From: JAUVXJ01 sp034430275
Lineage (GTDB): Bacteria; Chloroflexota; Anaerolineae; UBA7937; B3-Chlor
DNA length: 12,777 nucleotides
Direction: 5' to 3'
NCBI GenBank assembly: GCA_034430275.1
Contig: DAOUEW010000198.1
Location: forward strand, 1 to 12,777
Part shown: positions 1 through 5,420 of the stretch, one piece after another
Layout of the letters: each line of letters starts with the position of its first letter
Numbering within the stretch: the stretch's first letter is position 1
The notes under the pieces: model-generated
What the model saw: only the letters and a program-made list of their open reading frames with translations
Databases searched by the model: none
What the model was told of the DNA's origin: nothing
Position numbers and translations under genes: made by a program

Positions 1-59
1 GGTAGAGCATCTCCTTGCCAAGGAGAGGGTCGCGAGTTCGAATCTCGTCTTCCGCTCCA
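1..59 (+). tRNA. tRNA-Gly (anticodon GCC), 5' end cut by window
   Basis: The anticodon stem-loop CTCCT-TGCCAAG-GAG carries anticodon GCC. The T arm (GCGAG, TTCGAAT, CTCGT) is followed by the 3' acceptor strand CTTCCGC, discriminator T and an encoded CCA at 57-59. Roughly the first 16 nt (5' acceptor strand and start of the D arm) lie outside the window. It sits 5 nt before a tRNA-Cys, so the two are probably co-transcribed. Confidence 0.95.
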
Positions 60-64
60 TAGCT

Positions 65-135
<71 letters not shown>

Positions 136-145
136 CTGAGGGGCT

Positions 146-181
146 GGTGGCTGATAGTGGTATCAGGGGCTATCGGCCACC
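146..181 (+). other. 12-bp hairpin downstream of tRNA-Cys
   Basis: GGTGGCTGATAG (146-157) pairs with CTATCGGCCACC (170-181) over 12 bp with one G-U pair and a 12-nt loop. An alternative small hairpin, CTGATA-N4-TATCAG, lies inside it at 151-166. No T-run follows, so it is not a standard terminator; it may help 3' processing of the tRNA transcript or be part of a switch with the hairpin at 291-322. Otherwise 136-421 holds no gene. The only other feature seen there is a 9-bp direct repeat GGGTCGGTG at 197-205 and 209-217. Confidence 0.45.
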
Positions 182-290
182 TGTCATGTAGGCAGGGGGT
201 CGGTGTGAGGGTCGGTGAAGGGGACTTGAGACCTCGGGCGGTGGTGTTCGCATTCGCCGGCACTCCTGCTAGCTTCATACAGTTTTATCC

Positions 291-325
291 AGGCCGATAG
301 CCGCAGACAGCGCTGTCGGCCTTTT
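291..325 (+). terminator. Probable rho-independent terminator after the tRNA pair
   Basis: AGGCCGATAG (291-300) pairs with CTGTCGGCCT (313-322) over 10 bp including one G-U pair, and TTT (323-325) completes a four-T run with T322. The loop contains a palindromic ACAGCGCTGT. It probably ends the tRNA transcript before the CBS gene, though it lies about 155 bp beyond tRNA-Cys. The T-run is short, so efficiency may be modest. Confidence 0.55.
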
Positions 326-421
326 GGTTCTGATAGGGCTCCGGCGGGCAGGGCGATGTCGCTATCTCTGATCACCCTGCTTTGACAAGCTGCGTGTGCG
401 GAGAACTCCAGTGGGGAGGAA

Positions 422-910
422 ATGATGATCACCGGTCTGTGCATGAGAGACTGTATGAAACGCCGCGTCATAACCGTCACTGCGGAAACCACGTTTCTAG
501 AGGCTGCTCGCCTGGTTGTGGATCAGCACATCGGCACACTGCCGGTGGTGGACGAAGAGGGTAAACTCACCGGTGTGGTGCGCCTGCACGACCTGGTGGG
601 CGTCTTCATGCCGGACTTTGTCGCCCTCCTGGAAAACATAGACTTCGTGCGCGACTTCGGCGCTCTCGAGCAGGCAGAGGCCAAGGTCAGGGTCGAGGTC
701 GGGGGGCTCACCATGGGTGAATTGGCGGGTCCGCCGGTGGCGGTGGAGGAGGAATCTGGCTTGATGCATGCGTTAGCCACCATCCTCAAACACCAGATTC
801 AGGATCTGCTCATCGTGGACAATACAGGCCGGCTGGTGGGGATCGCCTCTAGGGTGGATATCGCTGTGGCCTTCTTAGCTGCCTGGATGGCAGAGGAGGC
901 GAGAGGGTGA
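422..910 (+). CDS. CBS-domain pair protein, likely regulator of the adjacent transporter
   Basis: The 162-residue soluble protein consists of two CBS motifs. The first spans about residues 8-63, with the typical 'T...EAARL...IGTLPVVDEEGKLTGVV' pattern; the second spans about 97-156, ending in 'DLLIVDNTGRLVGIASRVDIA'. A helical insert lies between them. CBS pairs usually bind adenosine nucleotides or metal ions and regulate a partner. The partner here is probably the membrane carrier that follows, because the stop overlaps the next start by 4 bp (GTGA), implying translational coupling. Two adjacent ATGs exist at 422 and 425; GGAGG at 415-419 is better spaced for 425. No enzyme domain is attached. 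The family call is firm; the ligand and direct interaction are inference. Confidence 0.9.
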   Translation: MMITGLCMRDCMKRRVITVTAETTFLEAARLVVDQHIGTLPVVDEEGKLTGVVRLHDLVGVFMPDFVALLENIDFVRDFGALEQAEAKVRVEVGGLTMGELAGPPVAVEEESGLMHALATILKHQIQDLLIVDNTGRLVGIASRVDIAVAFLAAWMAEEARG

Positions 911-2202
911 CCGCGGAGCAGGTCGCAGCCAGTGTGGTCTTCGCCGTTACCTTCGTGCTGGTCCTCTCCGATCGTGTGGATCGAACCATCATAGCCATGG
1001 CGGGCGGAGCGGCCATGGTGGCCGCCGGCACGCTGATGGGGTTCTACTCACAGGAGCAGGCGCTGGGGGCGATTGACTTCAACACACTGGGGTTGCTCCT
1101 GGGCATCATGATCCTGGCAGTGTTGCTCGAGCAGACCGGCTTCTTTCAGTACGCAGCCATCCTGGCGGGCAAGCTCTCTCACGGCAGTCCGTGGTTGTTG
1201 CTCATCGTGCTGGGCACCACCACAACTTTGCTCTCGACGGTTCTGCCCAACGTGACGATCATCGTCCTCATTGCGCCGGTGACGATACTCATCGCGGAGA
1301 TCTTAGGTATCAGCTCCGTCCCTTTACTCATCGGGGAGGCCCTTCTCTCCGACACCGGCGGTGTGGCCACCCTGGTAGGTGATCCGCCCAATGTGATGAT
1401 CGCTTCCGCTGCTGGCTTCACCTTCAACGATTTCCTCACCCACACGGCGCCGCTGGTGGTCATGGCCTGGCTAGCGGCCCTGATCATCCTGCGCATCGTG
1501 TTCCGTCCCGAGTTCGGGAAGGGACCCAGCAACGTGGCGGCCCTGATGAGTCTAGACGAGAACGAAGCTCTCACCGATCCCGCCAGCATGAGGAAGACCT
1601 TGTTGGTGCTGGGCGTGGTGATCATACTCTTCTTCGTGCAAAGCGAGCTGGGGCTGACTCCCGCGTTCATCGCTCTCGGCGGCGCGGCGGCCGCCTTCCT
1701 GTGGGTGCGACCCAGTGTGGAGGAGACGCTGCAACGCATCGACTGGAGCATACTCATCTTCTTCGCGGCTCTGTTCGTCACGGTCGGTGGCTTGGAGGCG
1801 GCGGGTGTGTTGGACCTGCTGGGCTCCGGCGTGGCGGGACTGGCACAGGCCAACCTGCTGGTGGCCAGCGTCGCCCTGCTGCTCATCGCCGCCGTTGTTT
1901 CGGCGGTGGTGGCTAACATACCATTCACCATCGCCTTGATTCCGGTGATCCAGCGCCTGGGCACTCTTGGCGTCGCCACCTCACCACTATGGTGGGCCCT
2001 GGCTCTTGGCGCGGGGTTCGGGGGCAATGGCACGATCATCGGTTCGGCCTCGAACGTGGTCACCGTGGCCCTCAGCGAGAAGACGCACACACCCATCACC
2101 TCCAAGATCTGGATGCGGGCGGGACTGCCGGTGATGATCGTGACCTGCGTGGTGGGGAGTATCTTGTTTGCTGTCTTCTTCACCTGGATGAAGACGCCGT
2201 AG
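907..2202 (+). CDS. ArsB/NhaD/P-protein-type (ion transporter superfamily) membrane carrier
   Basis: The 431-residue protein is strongly hydrophobic, with about 11-12 likely membrane segments, the usual length for this superfamily. Two diagnostic half-repeats are visible: 'TLVGDPPNVMIASAAG' around residues 156-170 and 'GGNGTIIGSASNVV' from residue 372. They match the re-entrant substrate-site motifs of ArsB, NhaD and P-protein carriers. The GTG start at 907 overlaps the stop of the CBS gene, so I read the pair as one operon. No arsR, arsC or arsA is nearby, which argues against a plain arsenite resistance role; Na+/H+ exchange or organic/inorganic anion transport is equally possible. The gene ends 80 bp before a tRNA-Leu without a clear terminator. 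Confidence 0.88.
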   Translation: MTAEQVAASVVFAVTFVLVLSDRVDRTIIAMAGGAAMVAAGTLMGFYSQEQALGAIDFNTLGLLLGIMILAVLLEQTGFFQYAAILAGKLSHGSPWLLLIVLGTTTTLLSTVLPNVTIIVLIAPVTILIAEILGISSVPLLIGEALLSDTGGVATLVGDPPNVMIASAAGFTFNDFLTHTAPLVVMAWLAALIILRIVFRPEFGKGPSNVAALMSLDENEALTDPASMRKTLLVLGVVIILFFVQSELGLTPAFIALGGAAAAFLWVRPSVEETLQRIDWSILIFFAALFVTVGGLEAAGVLDLLGSGVAGLAQANLLVASVALLLIAAVVSAVVANIPFTIALIPVIQRLGTLGVATSPLWWALALGAGFGGNGTIIGSASNVVTVALSEKTHTPITSKIWMRAGLPVMIVTCVVGSILFAVFFTWMKTP

Positions 2203-2243
2203 CGTTGATCCGGCTGGACGCCCTTCTTTGGATGATGCGAGGC

Positions 2244-2273
2244 TTGCAGGGCTTGGGCAGACACGAGTACAAT
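2244..2273 (+). promoter_or_regulatory. Likely promoter of tRNA-Leu
   Basis: A -10 box TACAAT (2268-2273, one mismatch to consensus) lies 9 nt before the tRNA's first base, so transcription would start a few nt upstream of the tRNA. A weak -35, TTGCAG (2244-2249), is 18 nt upstream. The position supports a dedicated tRNA promoter, although the -35 matches only half of the consensus. Confidence 0.5.
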
Positions 2274-2282
2274 GCCTGTGGA

Positions 2283-2366
2283 GGGGCGGTGGCGGAACGG
2301 CAGACGCTGCGGACTTAAAATCCGCTGGAGTGATACTCCGTGTGGGTTCGAATCCCACCCGCCCTA
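2283..2366 (+). tRNA. tRNA-Leu (anticodon TAA)
   Basis: This is a class II tRNA with a long variable arm (TGGAGTGATACTCCG). The anticodon stem GCGGA/TCCGC encloses a loop with TAA. The T arm is GTGGG-TTCGAAT-CCCAC. The acceptor strands GGGGCGG (2283-2289) and CCGCCCT (2359-2365) pair with a terminal G-U, with discriminator A2366, as expected for tRNA-Leu. CCA is not encoded. Confidence 0.95.
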
Positions 2367-2600
2367 CAGTGCGCTACATCAAACGCTTCCCAAGTCCGTT
2401 GCCTACGGCTGAGTAGTCGATACTCCGGTTTTGGGCAGGCTCTTCCTTTCGACGCAAGAGACACTGCGGGCTTCGAGACCTCGACTTAGTGCAAGGTACT
2501 GAGGATGCTGGCCATAAGCGCAGCGGACTCGACAAAGCCGCACTCGCTATGGAGTCAGTGTGCTTCTACGGTTGCGACAAGACGGTGCAACCAGTTGTCA
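2367..2600. other. Gene-free stretch after tRNA-Leu
   Basis: No convincing coding sequence is visible; the short ORFs here lack ribosome binding sites and protein-like composition. Small local hairpins can be drawn: GAGTA-N5-TACTC at 2411-2425 followed by TTTT (a weak candidate end for the tRNA-Leu transcript), CTCTT/AAGAG just downstream, and GGTTGC/GCAACC at 2570-2575/2587-2592. The sequence shows none of the conserved blocks I know for RNase P RNA, tmRNA, SRP RNA or a cobalamin riboswitch. Confidence 0.4.
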
Positions 2601-2814
2601 GTTGGTGGCACAGCGCTGGCAAGGGGCAGGGCCAGAAGAAAACGCTGTGTGACCAGTTGTTGTCCTTGAACCCTGACATGCCGGGTCTTCATGGAACATA
2701 GGCGCCAGGCCCAAGCGGTGCACGTATCCGGGCCTGGCACCACGTCGCTCCGGTGGTGCGGGCCAGAAGAACGACGGAGGGCCGTCCGTTGGTGGGACGG
2801 CCCTCTTCTTCCTT
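2601..2814 (+). ncRNA. Candidate structured RNA or leader ending in a terminator
   Basis: Nested stems are visible. CACAGCG (2609-2615) pairs with CGCTGTG (2643-2649), and stacked inside it CTGGC (2616-2620) pairs with GCCAG (2631-2635), leaving a seven-base A-rich bulge. An outer weaker stem joins 2601-2606 with 2652-2657. A second unit repeats the idea: CTGGC (2734-2738) with GCCAG (2762-2766) around ACCAC/GTGGT. Both units end in the 12-base direct repeat GGGCCAGAAGAA (2629-2640 and 2760-2771). GCCAGGCCC (2704-2712) can instead pair with GGGCCTGGC (2730-2738), excluding the second unit. A strong terminator closes the region. It could be a stand-alone small RNA or an attenuator-type leader of the GTPase gene. 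I could not match it to a known RNA class; the 5' end is unknown. Confidence 0.35.
2777..2814 (+). terminator. Strong rho-independent terminator upstream of the GTPase gene
   Basis: A perfect 11-bp stem, GAGGGCCGTCC (2777-2787) with GGACGGCCCTC (2795-2805) and a 7-nt loop, is followed by the pyrimidine run TTCTTCCTT. No gene ends just upstream on the + strand, so it must end the tRNA-Leu readthrough, a small RNA, or a regulated leader. Confidence 0.8.
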
Positions 2815-2844
2815 GGTGGGTGGCGTGGGCAGGTCAGGCGATAG

Positions 2845-2894
2845 GTAGCTGTCTGCTCGCCAATGCGGATGATCGCAGCTACGATGTCGAGCAG
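2845..2894 (+). promoter_or_regulatory. Interleaved inverted repeats (pseudoknot-like) in the GTPase 5' region
   Basis: GTAGCTG (2845-2851) is complementary to CAGCTAC (2876-2882), and CTGCTCG (2853-2859) is complementary to CGAGCAG (2888-2894). The order A-B-A'-B' means the two 7-bp stems either form a pseudoknot or exclude one another. The element ends about 110 nt before the GTPase start. A regulatory role is inference; chance is possible in GC-rich DNA. Confidence 0.35.
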
Positions 2895-3003
2895 CCACCA
2901 CCACCAGGGAATCGTGATCGGGGCAGGCATCGGCTCTGGGTTGAGTGCTACGTGGTTGGGTTCTTCAGAGTTGGCCACACCTGTGAGGAGAAAGGAAGCA
3001 ACG

Positions 3004-3924
3004 GTGCAAGAGAATCACCCACTCGAAATCGTAATCATCGGAGGCTTTCTCGGGAGCGGCAAGACGACCCTGTTGAAACGGCTGCTGGACTGGGAGATCG
3101 CTCGAGGGATCAAACCGGTCGTGATCATGAACGAGTTCGGCCAACTGGACATCGATAGCCGTCTCATCGACGACGGTCAGATCGAGATCAGGCGGCTCTC
3201 CGGTGGCTGCATCTGCTGCGACATGAGACTGGCGCTCACGAACACTCTCGAAGAGCTCGCCCGGAGTTCGCCCGGTGCTCGCATCTACCTGGAGACAACT
3301 GGTGTCGCCGACCCGGCCGGGGTGCTCGAGGCCATAGCGCCGGTGGCCATGCAGGGCAAGATCACAGTCAAGAAGCTGCTGCTAGTCTACGACGCCAGCC
3401 TGGGCGAGGCCCTCCAGGAGGACCAGTACACTGCCCAGCGGCAACTCCTCATGGCCGACGTGATCCTCATCAACCGCTGCGACACGGTCAGCCCAGACGA
3501 AGTCGAGATCGCGCTCAGCCAGGTGGGCCAGCTCAAGCCTGACGTACCTCTGTACCGTACCGCCTACTGCGACGTGGCGCCGGCGGAGATTCTGGCTGGC
3601 GAGAGCATGCCCGAGTACCCATCGGAGACGCCGCCCAGTACTGACAACTTGCGCAGCCTGGCCTTCGTCGTGGACAAACCCCTGAGCCGCAAGTGCTTTG
3701 AGGACTGGCTGGCCAACCTGCCTGGCGAGGTGCTGAGGGTCAAAGGCTTCGTACGGCTGGCCGGTGAAGAGGGCCTGTTCGAGGTTCAGGCCGTGCGTCA
3801 GCGGCACAACGTCGTGCCCTTCGACTCCCTGGTTCGCCAGCGGTCGGTGCTGGTGGCGATCGCCCATCCTCAGGCTTCGGACGACCTGATCAAGGCGTTG
3901 GAGGAATGCGCAGAGAGTAGCTAG
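3004..3924 (+). CDS. COG0523 / CobW-type G3E GTPase, putative metallochaperone
   Basis: The family couples GTP hydrolysis to metal delivery (Zn, Co, Fe or Ni) in the cytoplasm. From the GTG at 3004 the protein has 306 residues. It shows Walker A GGFLGSGKTT (13-22), the family signature NEFG (43-46), the metal-binding CxCC in SGGCICC (66-72), a switch-like ETTGVADP segment near 98-105, and NRCD (157-160) in place of the canonical NKxD base-recognition motif. A CobW C-terminal domain follows about residue 220. The start is chosen for AGGAG/AAAGGA at 2986-2996 with 7-nt spacing. The reading frame stays open upstream to 2863, but nothing there resembles the family N-terminus. No cobalamin, nitrile hydratase or zinc-uptake gene is adjacent, so the client metal is unknown. 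A terminator follows. Confidence 0.9.
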   Translation: MQENHPLEIVIIGGFLGSGKTTLLKRLLDWEIARGIKPVVIMNEFGQLDIDSRLIDDGQIEIRRLSGGCICCDMRLALTNTLEELARSSPGARIYLETTGVADPAGVLEAIAPVAMQGKITVKKLLLVYDASLGEALQEDQYTAQRQLLMADVILINRCDTVSPDEVEIALSQVGQLKPDVPLYRTAYCDVAPAEILAGESMPEYPSETPPSTDNLRSLAFVVDKPLSRKCFEDWLANLPGEVLRVKGFVRLAGEEGLFEVQAVRQRHNVVPFDSLVRQRSVLVAIAHPQASDDLIKALEECAESS

Positions 3925-3980
3925 CTCGGCTTCTGCTGTCAGTGACCCGATTGCTGGCGGTGGTGTTGCTCGGTAGTATG

Positions 3981-4011
3981 GGGCTCTCCCAACGTGGGAG
4001 AGCCCTTTCTG
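3981..4011 (+). terminator. Rho-independent terminator of the GTPase gene
   Basis: A perfect 10-bp stem, GGGCTCTCCC (3981-3990) with GGGAGAGCCC (3996-4005) and a 5-nt loop, is followed by TTTCTGCTT. It lies 57 bp after the GTPase stop and separates that gene from the LacI-controlled locus. Confidence 0.85.
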
Positions 4012-4168
4012 CTTCCGCGGAGAGGCCTGCGGGCCGCGAGAACGCGGGCAGCACGAGGACCTCGGTGCGCGCTTCGAGGAGCGACGCCTCGTGGGCACCT
4101 GGGCACAAACAGAGGGTATCGCAGTACACTTGTCGCGAAGTGATGGATTCCACGGTGGGGGACAGCCG
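4012..4168. other. Intergenic stretch before the repressor promoter
   Basis: No gene is visible on either strand. GC-rich inverted repeats overlap here: CACGAGG (4052-4058) with CCTCGTG (4087-4093), and GGTGC (4064-4068) with GCACC (4095-4099). They come after the GTPase terminator and before the mapped promoter, so they are probably not transcribed as part of either unit. They could be chance structure. Confidence 0.4.
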
Positions 4169-4188
4169 TTTCGTTCCGAGAAACGAAA
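4169..4188 (+). promoter_or_regulatory. Inverted repeat just upstream of the -35 box
   Basis: TTTCGTT (4169-4175) and AACGAAA (4182-4188) form a 7-bp dyad with a 6-bp spacer, ending 7 bp before the -35 hexamer. The sequence is unrelated to the LacI-type operators downstream. The position suits an activator or a second regulator; the protein is unknown. Confidence 0.45.
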
Positions 4189-4195
4189 GAGGTAC

Positions 4196-4224
4196 TTGAC
4201 AGTTGTTCGAGAATCTAGTATAAT
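4196..4224 (+). promoter_or_regulatory. Consensus sigma-70 promoter of the sugar operon
   Basis: TTGACA (4196-4201) and TATAAT (4219-4224) are both perfect matches to consensus with the ideal 17-bp spacer. Transcription should start near 4231, inside the first operator, leaving a leader of about 96 nt before the repressor gene. Such a strong promoter implies tight repression. Confidence 0.9.
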
Positions 4225-4229
4225 AGTGA

Positions 4230-4243
4230 TGAGAGCGCTCCCA
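4230..4243 (+). promoter_or_regulatory. LacI-type operator O1 at the transcription start
   Basis: TGAGAGCGCTCCCA is a 14-bp palindrome with a single asymmetric position and the central CG typical of LacI-family sites. It covers the predicted start point, so bound repressor would block the polymerase. Confidence 0.8.
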
Positions 4244-4302
4244 ATAACTGGCGCTTTGGAGACAATCGATCGTGGTACGACACGGGTTTTTTTGGGGGGA
4301 CG

Positions 4303-4316
4303 TGGGAGCGCTCCCA
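4303..4316 (+). promoter_or_regulatory. LacI-type operator O2 next to the ribosome binding site
   Basis: TGGGAGCGCTCCCA is a perfect 14-bp palindrome differing from O1 at one base. Its last A is the first base of the repressor's AGGAGG Shine-Dalgarno site. Its centre is 73 bp from that of O1, about seven helical turns, placing both on the same DNA face. Confidence 0.85.
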
Positions 4317-4326
4317 GGAGGCGGCA

Positions 4327-5349
4327 GTGGCGCGTACGCTCGAAGAAGTAGCCCGATTGGCAGGAGTCTCGCGTTCCACCGTCTCTCGCGTGATCAACGA
4401 ACAGCCCAGCGTTCGGTCGGAGACCAGAAAGCTCGTGTGGGAAGCTATCCGTGAGTCCGGATACCGGCCCCACGCTGTGGCGCGTAGTCTGGTCACCAAG
4501 CGGACGCAGATCGTGGGGATGGTCATCCCCGAAGTTGTGAGCAATCTCTTTACTGACCCCTTCTTCCCCATCCTGCTGCGCGGGGCGACAGAGGCCTGCA
4601 ACGAGCACGGGTACCAACTGATGCTGTCGTTGTTTTCTTCTTCGGCGGACGGGCAGGAGATCTATCAGGGCTTGCTGGGTAACGCCTACCTGGATGGCGT
4701 GATCGTGGCCTCGGCTGCGGTGGATGATCCGCTGATCTCGGATCTGCTGCGGGATGGAGTGCCCTTCGTGGCGGTGGGGCGCTCTCCCATCGAACGGGTG
4801 CATTCTGTGGACGTGGACAACATAGGGGGGACACAGATGGCGATGGGTCACTTGATCCGCCTGGGGCATAGACGTATCGGGACCATCGCTGGGCGGCCGG
4901 ACATGACCGCCGGGCAAGACCGCCTCGAGGGCTACCGGCGGGCGTTGGCGTCGCACGGCATCGCGGTGGATAACGATCTGATCGTTGAGGGGGACTTCAC
5001 GGAGAGTAGCGGGATGGCAGGGATGCAGCGGCTGCTGGGAGCCGAGCCGACTGCTGTCTTCGTGGCTAGCGACATGATGGCGGTTGGCGCACTGAGGGCC
5101 CTGCGCCACGCGGGCCTGCGAGTTCCCCAGGACATCTCTCTGGCTAGCTTCGACGACATCCCCACGGCCTCAGCGACCGAGCCACCGCTCACGACGGTAC
5201 GTCAGCCCATCGGGCGGATGGCGGCGCTGGCTGTGGAGACATTATTGGACCTGATCGAGGCTCCTGGCTCCGGGCCTCGACGGATCGTTCTACCTACCGA
5301 GTTGGTAATCCGCGAATCATGCTCTAAGAGGGAGGTGGTGAATCGTTGA
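4327..5349 (+). CDS. LacI-family transcriptional repressor of the sugar locus
   Basis: The 340-residue protein has a helix-turn-helix at residues 5-25 (TLEEVARLAGVSRSTVSRVI) and a hinge motif VARSL (51-55), whose Leu55 fits the LacI hinge leucine that inserts at the central CG of the operator. A periplasmic-binding-protein-like effector domain spans about 61-335. The length is normal for the family. The GTG start at 4327 has AGGAGG at 4316-4321 with 5-nt spacing. It is the first gene after the promoter and the two operators, so it should be autoregulated and control the downstream transporter and enzyme genes, 71 bp away with no terminator between. The inducer is probably an imported oligosaccharide or a breakdown product; its identity is not readable from sequence. 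Confidence 0.93.
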   Translation: MARTLEEVARLAGVSRSTVSRVINEQPSVRSETRKLVWEAIRESGYRPHAVARSLVTKRTQIVGMVIPEVVSNLFTDPFFPILLRGATEACNEHGYQLMLSLFSSSADGQEIYQGLLGNAYLDGVIVASAAVDDPLISDLLRDGVPFVAVGRSPIERVHSVDVDNIGGTQMAMGHLIRLGHRRIGTIAGRPDMTAGQDRLEGYRRALASHGIAVDNDLIVEGDFTESSGMAGMQRLLGAEPTAVFVASDMMAVGALRALRHAGLRVPQDISLASFDDIPTASATEPPLTTVRQPIGRMAALAVETLLDLIEAPGSGPRRIVLPTELVIRESCSKREVVNR

Positions 5350-5420
5350 GATCAATGCCGGTTGTGTGTCTTGGTTAGCCTACTTGTAGTGTCTTGAGTA
5401 GTATCTAGGAGGAGAGAGAA

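Noticed and set aside
197..217. Two GGGTCGGTG direct repeats, 12 bp apart, as possible iterons
   Set aside because: Only two copies, no replication gene and no AT-rich stretch nearby.
1179..2264. Minus-strand open frame of 361 codons opposite the transporter
   Set aside because: The sequence is Ser/Thr/Ala-rich with no recognisable domain and exactly opposes a clear membrane carrier.
2489..2701. 70-codon + strand open frame starting with GTG in the gene-free region
   Set aside because: No Shine-Dalgarno site and no family resemblance; it covers the nested RNA stems, which explain the sequence better.
2863..3003. 47-residue N-terminal extension of the GTPase containing GIVIGAGIGSGLSA, like a dinucleotide-binding glycine motif
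   Set aside because: Family members start close to the P-loop, the GTG at 3004 has an excellent ribosome binding site, and the extension lacks one. The glycine motif is probably chance, though a degraded oxidoreductase fragment cannot be excluded.
2600..3003. Cobalamin riboswitch upstream of the CobW-type gene
   Set aside because: I could not find a B12-box-like sequence, and the stems seen do not match the class layout.
3382..5109. Long open frame on the minus strand (575 codons) across the GTPase and repressor genes
   Set aside because: It runs through two well-supported + strand genes, a terminator and a promoter, and its protein is low-complexity His/Arg/Pro-rich with no family motif. 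It is a GC-rich shadow.
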